Part shown: positions 1-10,300 of the stretch, piece after piece
How the letters are laid out: every line of letters starts with the position of its first letter
Position numbering within the stretch: position 1 is the stretch's first letter
Assembly: GCA_002729315.1 (NCBI GenBank)
Contig: PBTW01000085.1
Span: 1 to 32,452, forward strand
Source: Gammaproteobacteria bacterium
GTDB taxonomy: Bacteria; Pseudomonadota; Gammaproteobacteria; Pseudomonadales; Pseudohongiellaceae
Length of the DNA stretch: 32,452 nt
Direction of reading: 5' to 3'
The notes under the pieces: generated by a model
Told to the model about the DNA's origin: nothing
Seen by the model: only the letters and a program-made list of their open reading frames with translations
Database searches by the model: none
Position numbers and translations under genes: made by a program

Positions 1-412
1 CGACAAAAAGATTGCCCTCTACATCCCATCTGATTTCGTGGGGTGCGGAGAAGGCTGTCTCCAGCGGCCGCCGCGATTCACTGCGATAACCCGGCTCACC
101 GGTTCCTGCAATGGTGGAAAGTCTCAGATTATTCAGATCGATGCGCCGGATGCGGCCGGTGTCGACCTCGCAGAAATAGAGTGCTCCATCGGGGCCAGGG
201 ACGACGCCATAGGGATTGTTGATCGGGGTTTCCGTGGCAAGGCTGCCCCGTTCGCCTTCAGGTTCATAACCCGGCGCGCCGGTTCCGGCGATGGTATTCA
301 CCCTCGCGACTTGTCCCCATACCACTGACGGGAAAGAGCTCGCCAGTGAGGTGAGTGCGAGAGTCTGGCCGAAGCGTCGGCGATTCATACTGTGAGTTGC
401 TCTGACCATCAT
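1..412 (-). CDS. NHL-repeat / SMP-30-like beta-propeller protein with Tat signal, C-terminus truncated by window edge
   Basis: Manual reverse-strand translation, open to the window edge and absent from the ORF track: MMVRATHSMNRRRFGQTLALTSLASSFPSVVWGQVARVNTIAGTGAPGYEPEG...NNPYGVVPGPDGALYFCEVDTGRIRRID...TIAGTGEPGY. It has a twin-arginine signal (RRRFGQTLAL) and repeated TIAGTGxPGY / NNPYGVxxxPDGxLYxxE NHL-type motifs. GGAGAG lies just upstream of ATG at 412; the alternative start is 388. Confidence 0.8.
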   Translation of the reverse strand, partial: MMVRATHSMNRRRFGQTLALTSLASSFPSVVWGQVARVNTIAGTGAPGYEPEGERGSLATETPINNPYGVVPGPDGALYFCEVDTGRIRRIDLNNLRLSTIAGTGEPGYRSESRRPLETAFSAPHEIRWDVEGNLFV

Positions 413-524
413 CGGTCTCTCCTGGTGGAGAATTCTGCGGACAAGGTGTTGTTTTTTTTCATCGCCCCAAATACTCTCACATTTCAACCGTTTGAATAAG
501 AATAAAAGAAGCAGGGGGCTAAGC

Positions 525-1403
525 ATGTGCGATTTTGAGACGCAGAAAGACGCAGACGATTACCTTAAGACACATCCGGAAGTTTCCAGACGCGATTTTA
601 CGACGCTGGCGGCAGGTGCGGGCATGGCGATGATTATGCCTTCAATCGCCAGTGGGCAATCGATCTCCGAGCGGGATGCAGAAATCCATACTCCGGATGG
701 TGTGGCGGATTGCCATTTCGCGTATCCGTCAACCGGCAGCCACGCCGCAGTGCTGGTGTGGCCGGATATTTTGGCGCTCCGGCCCGCATTCAGGGAAATG
801 GGCCGCAGACTGGCGCGAGAGGGTTATGCGGTGCTGACAGTAAACCCTTTTTATCGCGATGCACGTTCTCCGGTAGTTGGCCGGGGCGCCAGCTTTGGAC
901 AACCGGAAATTAGAAGCTTGGTGCTGCCTCTGGCCAGAAACCTTAACGCAGACACTCACTTCGCCGATGCCAGAACTTTTACCGCCTGGCTCGATGAGCA
1001 GGATGAAGTGGACACCAGCAAAGGCATTGGCACCACCGGCTACTGCATGGGTGGCCCGATGGTGATGCGTACCGTGGCCGCCGTTCCGGAACGCTTCGCT
1101 GCAGGCGCAACTTTCCATGGTGGAGGTCTGGCGACGGGCAATCCTGACAGCCCACATCTACTAATCCCTGAGACACGGGCATCCATGCTGCATTGTGTTG
1201 CTGACAACGATGATCAGAATGATCCTCAGGCCAAAATGACGCTGCGTGAAGCCTATGATTCAGCAGGTATAAATGCTGAGATTGAAGTATATTCTGGCGC
1301 TCTTCATGGCTGGTGTGCGATTGATTCGCAGGTTTACCATCTGAATCAGGCTGAGAAAGCCTGGGCTCGACTGCTGAATTTGTTCGCGTCGAATCTGGCC
1401 TGA
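525..1403 (+). CDS. Dienelactone hydrolase family protein, Tat-exported
   Basis: The track ORF starts at 492 (TTG), but ATG 525 has GCAGGGGG upstream. Tat signal SRRDFTTLAAGAGMAM; DLH nucleophile motif GTTGYCMGG; C-terminal GALHGWC. Confidence 0.85.
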   Translation: MCDFETQKDADDYLKTHPEVSRRDFTTLAAGAGMAMIMPSIASGQSISERDAEIHTPDGVADCHFAYPSTGSHAAVLVWPDILALRPAFREMGRRLAREGYAVLTVNPFYRDARSPVVGRGASFGQPEIRSLVLPLARNLNADTHFADARTFTAWLDEQDEVDTSKGIGTTGYCMGGPMVMRTVAAVPERFAAGATFHGGGLATGNPDSPHLLIPETRASMLHCVADNDDQNDPQAKMTLREAYDSAGINAEIEVYSGALHGWCAIDSQVYHLNQAEKAWARLLNLFASNLA

Positions 1404-1454
1404 TTTGATGTGTGTGGTTGTCTGGGCGTTCGGTGCTCAGACAGCGTTGCCAAT

Positions 1455-1482
1455 AAAAAGCCCGGCATGCCGGGCTTTTTTG
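1455..1482. terminator. Bidirectional Rho-independent terminator between convergent genes
   Basis: AAAAAGCCCGGCATGCCGGGCTTTTTT: GC-rich inverted repeat flanked by an A-tract and a T-tract, between the stops at 1403(+) and 1494(-). Confidence 0.9.
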
Positions 1483-1493
1483 GTTTATTCCGG

Positions 1494-2444
1494 TCAGTCT
1501 GGTTGTTGAACATTTAACTTACTGGTCCAGAAAATGTCCGCATCACCGAAACTGCTGTCCTGACGCGATGAAAACCACGCCATGGTTTCGCCACCCGGTG
1601 GCAGGGCCGGGCACATGTCAGCGCCAGTAGTGTTGATCTTGGGTCCGAGATTAAAAGCAGGCTTCCAGACATTGGGGCCGGCTGAGGCCGCGCCGTAGAT
1701 GTCCATGCTGCCAAAGCCACCGGGACGATTCGAGGTGAAATACACCTGGCCACCAACATCCTGTGTGAAGTGAAATTCTTCAGCAGCGGTATTGATATTC
1801 GGGCCCTGGTTCACCGCATCCCCCCAGCCGCCTCTGCCGTCAGGTTTCACGCAGTAAATGTCCGAACCTCCGTAGCCCCCGGCACGGCGCGAGGCGAAAC
1901 AGAGTGTTTCATCGTCTTGCAATACCGCCGGGCAATGCTCGTCGCCCTCCGTGGTGCTGACTGGATAGCCAACTAGCTCAGGTGTTGACCACTGGCCGTT
2001 TACTTTTCTGGTCACGAACAGGTCATGATTATTTCGCGGAGTGGTGATGGCCAGCCGATCTGAGCGAAAGTAGATGGTATTGCCGTCTGCGGTAATCCAG
2101 GGCTCGCGATCGTCACCCAGGCGCAGGGGGTCTACGTCCGTGGCCGGTGGCTGATTGACGGGGGTGCCCATATTTACGGGAGTATCCCAAGTGCCGGACT
2201 CTGGGTTGAAACTCGCGATGTAAAGATCCTTGGGGTCTCCGTCAGCAACGGCCATGTCCTGGCGGGCGCTGCAGTAAACCATGGTGCCGTCGTCGGCAAA
2301 GGACAGTTCGCCTTCGGCCCACATAGTGTTGATCGGCGCGCCAAAATTATGGACGGCTAACTCTATCCAGTTGGCTTGCTGGGCGCTGGCTACACTGCCC
2401 AGTGTCGTTAAGGCAACTAGCATAAGAGTGCGATAGTTTGTCAT
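1494..2444 (-). CDS. PD40/TolB-like beta-propeller exported protein
   Basis: Signal peptide MTNYRTLMLVALTTLGSVASAQQ; repeated PD40-type motifs (GNTIYFRSDR, ETLCFASRRAGGYGGSDIYCV, GQVYFTSNRPGGFGSMDIYGA). Confidence 0.8.
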   Translation of the reverse strand: MTNYRTLMLVALTTLGSVASAQQANWIELAVHNFGAPINTMWAEGELSFADDGTMVYCSARQDMAVADGDPKDLYIASFNPESGTWDTPVNMGTPVNQPPATDVDPLRLGDDREPWITADGNTIYFRSDRLAITTPRNNHDLFVTRKVNGQWSTPELVGYPVSTTEGDEHCPAVLQDDETLCFASRRAGGYGGSDIYCVKPDGRGGWGDAVNQGPNINTAAEEFHFTQDVGGQVYFTSNRPGGFGSMDIYGAASAGPNVWKPAFNLGPKINTTGADMCPALPPGGETMAWFSSRQDSSFGDADIFWTSKLNVQQPD

Positions 2445-2499
2445 GACTCTCCTCGTTTTAATCTTTCAGAATGCTTTTTGCTTGATGATACTGACCTGC

Positions 2500-3045
2500 T
2501 CAGGATCTAGACGTAACATGGAACGTCCACCAGTGGTCGGGGCGCTGCGCATTCGGGTCCGGTGTCGGATTGTACGGCCCTCCGCCAAAGCTTTGCAGCT
2601 TGGTGATCCTTGCAATCCAGGCGGCATCCATTCGTGTGGGCTCCTCCACTCTGTTTAGGACAACAGGAAATGTGACGCCATCGAGGCGCATCACAGCGGA
2701 CTCGTTGGCATCAACGCGTGCCGCCCAATATTTTTGTTCACACACCGAACAACTCAGGTAGAGCTCGCCAGCCGGCGTGGCCATGCAGTTGAGATTGATC
2801 GAGTGAGGTCGGATCCCGGCATAGATCTGTAACTGACACAGTGGGACCTCATTTGCAAAAGACCAGTCGTCTACCGGGCCATCCGCGGCTGCGCCGAACA
2901 GAAAGCCGCCGGGTGTGCGTTCGCAGGGACACACTGCAGAATAAATGAGAAAACCAATAATTCCTGCTGCGAGGGCGGAAGCGAGTGAAACACCGATGAT
3001 CCATTTGCGATGCGAACTGTGTTGTTCAGCGGCACTTTCGGACAT
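2500..3045 (-). CDS. Hypothetical membrane-anchored protein (single N-terminal TM)
   Basis: 181 aa ORF with N-terminal hydrophobic segment WIIGVSLASALAAGIIGFLIYSAVC; same strand as flanking genes; family not recognised. Confidence 0.6.
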   Translation of the reverse strand: MSESAAEQHSSHRKWIIGVSLASALAAGIIGFLIYSAVCPCERTPGGFLFGAAADGPVDDWSFANEVPLCQLQIYAGIRPHSINLNCMATPAGELYLSCSVCEQKYWAARVDANESAVMRLDGVTFPVVLNRVEEPTRMDAAWIARITKLQSFGGGPYNPTPDPNAQRPDHWWTFHVTSRS

Positions 3046-3148
3046 GAGATTTCTCCTTTCTTATAATTGTCGTCTTGGATGCTCAGAGACTAACGTATTC
3101 GTCAGCAAATCAACACATTTTCGCGATGCCAGCCGGGACGAACTGCCC

Positions 3149-4315
3149 TCAGATTCTGTCGGTTTCCAGTTCAAATAATTGCCTGAGGATGCGTCGCCAT
3201 TGAATATACTGCTCTGCCATCGTCCCACTCAGGCCGTGGACCTGCTCATTTAGTTCGAGGATGGCTGGTGCTAGTTCCTGGTTGAATCCAGCAGCCAGCT
3301 CCTGAAACTCCTGTTGGTAGATCTTGCTCCAGCGGAAGCGATTATAACGCTGTGTCATCGTGAGATAGCTACCGCTGCTGCTGAAGAAATCCTGGCTTAT
3401 CGGCTCTTGTTTGCGACTGACGAGTTGCTCCTGTTGATCGTAGGAGTGCCGACGCCACATGATATAAGCTTGTAGCATCTCATCGTGTAGAGCACCGTAA
3501 TATTCATCAACAGTATCGATAAACACATGATGTCTGACGCGCATATCCTCAACCCGGGCGAGCATCGGATCGTTTTTCGCAGGAAGACTTGCCGCCTCAA
3601 GAAGGCCTGCGTCGTTGGTCGCGAGCATGTGTCCGAAGGACTCCGGCGACAGATCGTTTGCGTAGACTAAGGTTGAAACATCGCGAATTGTCTGCAGATC
3701 GTTCACCGACAGCGTGTCTCGGATGGCCACCAAGTCGTTGCCAATTTTCTCATATAGATCCTGATAAGGCTCCTGATGCTCAGAGGGGATAAAGGGTCTG
3801 GAGGGAGTAAATTGAATGTTCTCGGGGTAATCTGACAGCATCGCTGTATCTCCGTAGATCGCGCTCAACCAGCTGCGACCTGTGCTGTCTGCCGAGTCGA
3901 TCTGGATGGCTAGTTCAGTACCGCTGGAGCGGAGGATTTTCCCGCTGATCAGCAAATCGACCGATGGGTCGGCTTCAGGCAGCACCCTAACGGCACCCCA
4001 TTGCTGTGACTCGATCAGCACCTTGCGCAGTAAAAATGGCAGATAGCGAATCTCTTTGTCACGCACTTCCGCAAAAACCCGGTCGCCATAGGTCCGCGCT
4101 GCAGATTCGTCTTCGTCGTCATCGAACACGACGATGCCAATATCTAACAACTGATGCTGACCTGGCTCGGCTTCGGCAATTTTGAGGCTGACTTCCCCGA
4201 CTTGTGGATAGGCAACTTGTTCGACTGTAGGTGTGCTCAGTGTTGTGCAGGCAGCCAGCGGTAGAAGCAACAAGCGAGGCAGCCTGCGGACCAGGCAGTC
4301 GGGACGCTTACTCAT
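3149..4315 (-). CDS. Uncharacterised lipoprotein, 388 aa
   Basis: Lipobox-like LLLLPLAACTTL at the N-terminus; long ORF; start overlaps the stop of the upstream ORF by 8 nt (ATGAGTAA). Confidence 0.7.
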   Translation of the reverse strand: MSKRPDCLVRRLPRLLLLPLAACTTLSTPTVEQVAYPQVGEVSLKIAEAEPGQHQLLDIGIVVFDDDEDESAARTYGDRVFAEVRDKEIRYLPFLLRKVLIESQQWGAVRVLPEADPSVDLLISGKILRSSGTELAIQIDSADSTGRSWLSAIYGDTAMLSDYPENIQFTPSRPFIPSEHQEPYQDLYEKIGNDLVAIRDTLSVNDLQTIRDVSTLVYANDLSPESFGHMLATNDAGLLEAASLPAKNDPMLARVEDMRVRHHVFIDTVDEYYGALHDEMLQAYIMWRRHSYDQQEQLVSRKQEPISQDFFSSSGSYLTMTQRYNRFRWSKIYQQEFQELAAGFNQELAPAILELNEQVHGLSGTMAEQYIQWRRILRQLFELETDRI

Positions 4316-5072
4316 CGGCTAGAGGGGTCGCCTGACTGCACACTCTGCCGCGGGTTACGGTAAGCACACAGTTGAGGTTATCAGCGCCGGCATCATAACG
4401 ATTGAATGCCTGAATCAGATTGAAAGGAGCGGAGCCTTTATGGGAAATGCTGGTCACTAGGCGCAGTTTATCTCCTGCTGCCGCCACATCGAACCGGTGG
4501 CTGATCTGAAGCTGATCTGGCAGGTTGATGATGAAGACGAGCTGTTGTCCGTCCCAGCCACAATACTCCTTGCCATGCTCGCTCGAAAACGTCTCCCTAA
4601 GGCCGTGATCGACTGTGCAGATCAGGGACGCTTCACCGCGGCGCTCGATGCTAACCTCATTTCGGTCTTGCTTGATACGCAAGGTTGTTTGTCTGCTGAC
4701 GTATTCAGCCAAACGGGCAAGGTTGACGATACTGGTGCCCCGACCACCCAGAGAGTTTAGATTCAGATTGCCCAGCGAGGCGCGCGGGAGGTTCCGTACA
4801 GTGACGCCCGAGCGCTGTTGAGCGGCCCTTTCCTGGCGGATTGTCAGCAAGCGGCTAAGTTCATCCTCCCATCGGTCGCTCCGGTTAAAGTCCTTTTCCC
4901 AATCGCCGGCGAAATTCAAGCGGATAGGGCGATCTAGATCTAGCAGTGGCAAAGAATCAGCGCTTCGGTCTGCCTGCGCCTGTACCATCTTTAATGGTAA
5001 CAGGCACAGAGCAAGCAGTAGTGCACAGTGCCTTGAACCAGCGGGGCTGAATTGTCGTTTGTTCCGCGTCAT
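4308..5072 (-). CDS. Uncharacterised exported protein, 254 aa
   Basis: Signal peptide-like HCALLLALCLLPLKMVQAQA; stop overlaps the start of the lipoprotein gene (translational coupling). Confidence 0.65.
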   Translation of the reverse strand: MTRNKRQFSPAGSRHCALLLALCLLPLKMVQAQADRSADSLPLLDLDRPIRLNFAGDWEKDFNRSDRWEDELSRLLTIRQERAAQQRSGVTVRNLPRASLGNLNLNSLGGRGTSIVNLARLAEYVSRQTTLRIKQDRNEVSIERRGEASLICTVDHGLRETFSSEHGKEYCGWDGQQLVFIINLPDQLQISHRFDVAAAGDKLRLVTSISHKGSAPFNLIQAFNRYDAGADNLNCVLTVTRGRVCSQATPLADE

Positions 5073-5356
5073 AACTAAACTGAATCCCGAGCCAAACCTC
5101 CCTGCGACTGCGGCAGCTCGAGAGATAACGAGCTTTTCCGGGGGAGCATGCGTAAACAGAGTTATTGTTCTAATTCTACTTTAAACCAAAACCCTTTTAA
5201 TTGCCTGTTCGGCAGCATAGACAAGTATGGATAAGGCTTTTATGCTCGAATATTTCGTCATCCTATGAAAAACCCCTCATGATCAGTTCGCAGACATGAT
5301 GGGGCAGAGCTTGAGCTATTAAGGGATATCTGCTGCTAATCCGACGGAGGCCTAAA

Positions 5357-5497
5357 ATGTTAGATATGGGGGTCCGGATCGATTTCTGCGGGCAGTCTTT
5401 ATTGAGTTGGGCGGCGAATTGCAATTGCAAGCCTTCGCATTGGGCTGGCCGTTGTTTACCACCAAAAACAGCTGATTGGGGAGTCGGTCAATTATGA
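5357..5497 (+). CDS. Candidate 46-aa cysteine-containing small ORF upstream of the alpha/beta hydrolase
   Basis: Manual translation MLDMGVRIDFCGQSLLSWAANCNCKPSHWAGRCLPPKTADWGVGQL*. CGGAGG lies 6 nt before ATG 5357; its TGA (5495-5497) overlaps the ATGA start region of the next CDS. Confidence 0.3.
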   Translation: MLDMGVRIDFCGQSLLSWAANCNCKPSHWAGRCLPPKTADWGVGQL

Positions 5498-6771
5498 TGG
5501 TAAGACGATTATCTATCAGAATGGGATATTTGGCGCTTTGTCTGACTTATTCGCTTGCTGCGGAGTCCCGCGCGCAAGAATCAGCGGAGGCAATTCAGGC
5601 AGATCAGACCTTCGTGAACCGTTTCTGGCAGGCAGACTCTGAAGCAGCCAGACTGGCGCTGAGTGAAGAACTGCTGATGAGTCAGCCAGACCCTGCGGCG
5701 CTTTTTGACTTGTTTAAAGTGGGACCGCTCTATTCTGATCAGGTCCCCCTTGGCGAGCATGTGCTGGCGAGAACCGACAGTGCCGGTACAGAATTTCCCT
5801 ATATGATCAACGTTCCCCAGGACTATGATCCGCAGATGCAGTGGCCCGTTGAGTTTGTCTTGCATGGCGGTGTTGGTCGGCCAAAGGCGGTAGCAGGAGA
5901 AAATTTCTGGCAACGAAGCTATGACAGGATAGGCCAGCCTGGACGTATTACCGTTGTGCCTCTGGCCTGGCCCGAGGCCGTCTGGTGGCAGGACGAGCAG
6001 GCGGATAACTTGGTTGCTATCCTCAATAGCCTGAAATCTACCTACAACGTTGATGAAAACCAGGTGTCCCTGACCGGAATATCCGACGGTGGCACGGGCG
6101 CCTATTTTTTTGCCTTCAAGCAGCCCACCCAGTGGGCATCCTTCCTTCCCTACATCGGACATCCCGGCGTTTTGCGCAACCCTCAGAGTGGTGGCGGTTA
6201 CCGGCTTTATTTCGAAAATTTGATGAACAAACCGCTGTATATCGTTAACGGCGAGAATGATCGTCTGTACCCGGCGGCATCGCTGTCATCATTTATGGAT
6301 ATTCTGAAGGACGTCGGAGTTCCTTATACCTGGACTGTCATTGCGGAAGGCGGGCACAACACCGAATGGCTACAGGATTATCTGGATGAAGTCGAAAAAT
6401 TCAAATCCTCGAATCGGAGAGACCCCTTCCCGATTGCCGTTCAGTGGGTTGCAGACCGCACTGACCGCTACAACCGGAATCATTGGATTCAGATTGACGG
6501 AATCAATGGAGATGATCGCCCGGCGCTTCTGCAGGTGGATCGCAGTAGCAATTTAATCTCGGTTGAGGCGCGTGGCATCGAGCAATTCAGGTTGTTGTTG
6601 AGTCCAGATTTCATTGATTTTGCCAGGCCTGTCCAGGTTGTTGTGAATGGTCAGAGCCAGTTTTATGACACGGTTGAACAGAGCGCGGAATCACTGCTCA
6701 GATTAGCCTCACGCGACCTGGATCGTTCTATGCTGATAACCGCTGAGCTGAGCATTTCTCTCACGGATTAG
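5494..6771 (+). CDS. Exported alpha/beta hydrolase (PHB-depolymerase/feruloyl-esterase-like fold)
   Basis: Signal peptide MMVRRLSIRMGYLALCLTYSLAAESRAQ; VEFVLHGGVG oxyanion-type segment; nucleophile elbow GISDGG; late acid/His region NGENDRLYP...EGGHNTEW. ATG 5494/5497 preferred over TTG 5476. Confidence 0.7.
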   Translation: MMVRRLSIRMGYLALCLTYSLAAESRAQESAEAIQADQTFVNRFWQADSEAARLALSEELLMSQPDPAALFDLFKVGPLYSDQVPLGEHVLARTDSAGTEFPYMINVPQDYDPQMQWPVEFVLHGGVGRPKAVAGENFWQRSYDRIGQPGRITVVPLAWPEAVWWQDEQADNLVAILNSLKSTYNVDENQVSLTGISDGGTGAYFFAFKQPTQWASFLPYIGHPGVLRNPQSGGGYRLYFENLMNKPLYIVNGENDRLYPAASLSSFMDILKDVGVPYTWTVIAEGGHNTEWLQDYLDEVEKFKSSNRRDPFPIAVQWVADRTDRYNRNHWIQIDGINGDDRPALLQVDRSSNLISVEARGIEQFRLLLSPDFIDFARPVQVVVNGQSQFYDTVEQSAESLLRLASRDLDRSMLITAELSISLTD

Positions 6772-6842
6772 CATGCTGTGTCTTGGCTTATCAACAGAGC
6801 GTCACTGATGCGTTCCGGCACCGATAATAGGTAATTGCTGCC

Positions 6843-9017
6843 ATGACTTACGTTAAGAAAGGCGGCCTGAGGGTCGACTCGATTCTTGCAGGTTTTGTGG
6901 ACTCTGAGCTACTGGCCCGTCTTCCGCTGACGCCCGAAGTTTTTTGGACGAAAGCCGAAGCCCTGTTCAAGCAGTTTACCCCTCGCAACGCAGCATTGCT
7001 GGCCCGGCGCCAGAGTCTGCAGGAACAAATTGATGCCTGGCACCGGGAGCACCCCGGACGGCCTGAACAGTCTGAATATCTGGCCTTCTTGTCCCGTATC
7101 GGGTATCTGACTGAGCCCACCGAAGACTTTGTCATTGAAACCAGTCACGTGGACCAGGAAATCAGTCTGCAGGCCGGGCCGCAATTGGTGGTGCCGGTCA
7201 AGAACGCCCGGTTTGCCCTCAATGCAGCCAATGCCCGGTGGGGCAGCCTATACGATGCGCTTTATGGAACGGACGCGATTGACGAGGCAGATGGGGCACA
7301 AAGAGGGGGCGCCTATAATCCGATACGCGGAGCCAAGGTCATCGCCTACGCCCGTAAATTGCTGGATCAGGCCTGTCCACTTCATTCCGTCTCTCATGCA
7401 GAAGCAGAGGCTTATTTCATTGAGCAGGGTGAGCTTAGAGTTCGTGCGTCAAACGAGGTGACAGCGCTGCGTGACCCCACGCAATTCAGAGGTTACAAGG
7501 GGCCCACTGAATCGCCAGATGTCATCTTGCTGCGTAACAATAATTTGCATCTGGAAATCCAAATCGATCCCGCATCCGAGATTGGTTGCGAGGATCCAGC
7601 AGGGATCAAAGATATCGTTCTTGAGGCTGCGGTGACCACGATTCAGGATTGCGAGGATTCGGTGGCTGCCGTGGACGCTGAAGACAAAGTTGAGGTCTAT
7701 CGCAACTGCCTCGGATTGATTACCGGCGAGTTGGAAGAGACTTTTCAGAAGGGCAGCGTCCAAGTGACTCGGCGTCTCAGCGCCAATCGTTCCTATCAGG
7801 CTCCCGACGGTGGCTCTTTTGAGCTCTCCGGGCGGAGTCTGTTGCTTTTCCGCAATGTGGGACACCTGATGTGTAATCCAGCCATTCTCGATAAGCATGG
7901 TAGCGAGGTTTATGAGGGTTTACTGGATGCATTGATTACCGGCGCGATTGGTGCGGTGGATGTATTAGGTGAAGGTTCGCTAAAGAATTCTTGTGCTGGA
8001 AGTATCTATATTGTCAAACCAAAAATGCATGGTCCGGAAGAAGTCAGATTTGCCTGCGATGTGTTTGCGGCAGTGGAAATGTTGCTGGGCCTTGAGACAG
8101 GTCGAATGAAGCTGGGAATCATGGATGAGGAACGCCGCACGACGGTATCGTTGAAAGCTTGCATCAAGGAAGCAAAGGATCGTGTGGTTTTCATCAACAC
8201 TGGGTTTCTCGATCGCACAGGAGATGAAATACATACAGCGATGGAGGCCGGGCCGATGGTGCCCAAGGCAGACATGAAAACCTGTGCCTGGATCGCGGCG
8301 TACGAGCAGCACAATGTCCAGACAGGTCTATCGTGTGGCTTTCAGGGTCGCAGTCAGATCGGTAAGGGCATGTGGGCCATGCCGGACCTGATGGCCGCCA
8401 TGCTTGAGCAGAAGCAGGCTCATCCGGAGGCCGGTGCCAACACCGCCTGGGTGCCTTCTCCGACAGCAGCCGTACTGCATGCACTGCACTACCACCGTGT
8501 TGATGTGCATGAAGTGCAGGCAGCACTGAAAAACCAGCAAGCTGCTGATAGGGCGGACATCCTCACTGTCCCGCTGCTGAGCGATCCCAGTTCGCTGACG
8601 GATGAACAGATTCAGCGGGAGCTCGACAATAATGCCCAGAGTATCTTGGGTTATGTGGTGCGCTGGGTCGATCAGGGAATCGGCTGTTCTAAGGTGCCGG
8701 ACATCAATGATGTCGGACTGATGGAGGACCGGGCGACGCTGAGAATTTCTTCACAACACATCGCGAACTGGCTCCGGCACAGCATATGTACTGAACTTCA
8801 GGTGAAGGAAACCTTGCTACGTATGGCAGCTGTGGTGGATGAACAAAACCGCCATGATCCATTGTATGAGGCTATGGCACAGGACCCGGACCAGTCCATT
8901 TCCTTTCAGGCGGCCTGTGATCTCGTATTCAAAGGGCGTGAACAGCCAAATGGCTATACCGAACCGGTGCTGCATCGAGCTCGGCTCGCTAAAAAGGCCC
9001 AGAATCGGAAATCTTGA
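6843..9017 (+). CDS. glcB: Malate synthase G
   Basis: Full-length 724 aa with MSG-type sequence ([86 protein letters not shown]-type C-terminal region). Confidence 0.97.
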   Translation: MTYVKKGGLRVDSILAGFVDSELLARLPLTPEVFWTKAEALFKQFTPRNAALLARRQSLQEQIDAWHREHPGRPEQSEYLAFLSRIGYLTEPTEDFVIETSHVDQEISLQAGPQLVVPVKNARFALNAANARWGSLYDALYGTDAIDEADGAQRGGAYNPIRGAKVIAYARKLLDQACPLHSVSHAEAEAYFIEQGELRVRASNEVTALRDPTQFRGYKGPTESPDVILLRNNNLHLEIQIDPASEIGCEDPAGIKDIVLEAAVTTIQDCEDSVAAVDAEDKVEVYRNCLGLITGELEETFQKGSVQVTRRLSANRSYQAPDGGSFELSGRSLLLFRNVGHLMCNPAILDKHGSEVYEGLLDALITGAIGAVDVLGEGSLKNSCAGSIYIVKPKMHGPEEVRFACDVFAAVEMLLGLETGRMKLGIMDEERRTTVSLKACIKEAKDRVVFINTGFLDRTGDEIHTAMEAGPMVPKADMKTCAWIAAYEQHNVQTGLSCGFQGRSQIGKGMWAMPDLMAAMLEQKQAHPEAGANTAWVPSPTAAVLHALHYHRVDVHEVQAALKNQQAADRADILTVPLLSDPSSLTDEQIQRELDNNAQSILGYVVRWVDQGIGCSKVPDINDVGLMEDRATLRISSQHIANWLRHSICTELQVKETLLRMAAVVDEQNRHDPLYEAMAQDPDQSISFQAACDLVFKGREQPNGYTEPVLHRARLAKKAQNRKS

Positions 9018-9103
9018 TTCAATCGCTTCCTTGCTGAACTATACCTGTCCGCCTAAATTTGACATTATGAGACGAAGATTAAGTCAATTTTTGAGAATAA
9101 GTT

Positions 9104-10243
9104 ATGCGAATCATAATTAAAAACGTAAGCCTCATAGCGGTCTCCTTACTTATTTTGCCAGCTGCGGAACTCCTGGGACAAGAAACTGGCAATGCAAGGG
9201 GCCCAATCGTCGATAGCCCTTATGAGATAGTCAGCGGCTGGTTAGAGCCATTTCAAAAGGATGGCTACGCCTTCGGAGGCAATTCTGCCATATGGGCTGA
9301 GACCGCAGACCGAATAATTATTAACCAAAGAGGTGAAACGATTCTTCCTTCCCCTATTCCTGAGGACTTCCCTGGTTTCGCTGGGGCTTTAGGGATTAAC
9401 GTGCTTCGTGAAGCAGATCGAAGAGTTTGGCAGAACTGTCTTTTCGAAGTAGATGCTGATGGTCAGGTATTGAGCGTATGGGACCATCTCGACTATTTGT
9501 GTGAAGGAGCAGATGGACCTGGCCCGGAAAGAATTAGAGTAAATCCATATGATCCTGAGCGAAAACTTTGGGTTGTTAATCAGACTCATCACGAAATACA
9601 CGTCCTTTCTAATGATGGAAGCCAATTGATTGCGACCTATGGCGAGAGAGGAGTGTCTGGCGATGACGCATATCATTATGGAAGCCCACAAGACGTGGCA
9701 TTTCTACCAGACGGACGTATTCTCGTCGCTGATGGGTTGTTAAACCATCGGGTCATAGTGTACGACGAAGATATGGAATATCTCGGTGAGTTCGGGAGTC
9801 AAGGCGATGCACCAGGCCAATTCAACACGATACACTCACTTGCAGTTGGTCCGGGCGGGCGGGTTTTCGTAACAGATCGGTCTGGCAACAATGGAGTAAA
9901 CCTTTATCGAGCTACTGATGATCCCGCTGTCTTTGAGTTTGAGCGGTCGATAGGTGCTCCATTGACACTGCCATTGGACATTATTGTGAATGAGGATGAC
10001 TTTTGGATAACTGATTTGGGACCATTGCGATTCATAAACTTTGACTTCTACGGGCAGATCAAAGCTACTTGGCTTGTTCCAGCTGGTCTACCAGATGGCT
10101 ATCTTGAAGTCCATTCCTTCACCGTAGACCCCTCTGGTAACCTATACGGTGGTGACAATCAGTATGGTCGAACGCAGAAATTCGTTCCCAAACCGGATGC
10201 CGGTCCTGAGCTGTTGATCGAGCCTCCCTGGTACCAGCGCTAG
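9104..10243 (+). CDS. NHL-repeat (6-bladed beta-propeller) exported protein
   Basis: Signal peptide followed by NHL motifs (SPQDVAFLPDGRILVADGLLNHRVIVYDEDMEYLGEFGSQGDAPGQFNTIHSLAVGPGGRVFVTDRSGNNGVNLY). Confidence 0.85.
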   Translation: MRIIIKNVSLIAVSLLILPAAELLGQETGNARGPIVDSPYEIVSGWLEPFQKDGYAFGGNSAIWAETADRIIINQRGETILPSPIPEDFPGFAGALGINVLREADRRVWQNCLFEVDADGQVLSVWDHLDYLCEGADGPGPERIRVNPYDPERKLWVVNQTHHEIHVLSNDGSQLIATYGERGVSGDDAYHYGSPQDVAFLPDGRILVADGLLNHRVIVYDEDMEYLGEFGSQGDAPGQFNTIHSLAVGPGGRVFVTDRSGNNGVNLYRATDDPAVFEFERSIGAPLTLPLDIIVNEDDFWITDLGPLRFINFDFYGQIKATWLVPAGLPDGYLEVHSFTVDPSGNLYGGDNQYGRTQKFVPKPDAGPELLIEPPWYQR

Positions 10244-10300
10244 AGGCGCCGGAGAATCGGTTTCGCTTGCCGGTTCAGCCGAAGTTGTGGAGCGATAGCC

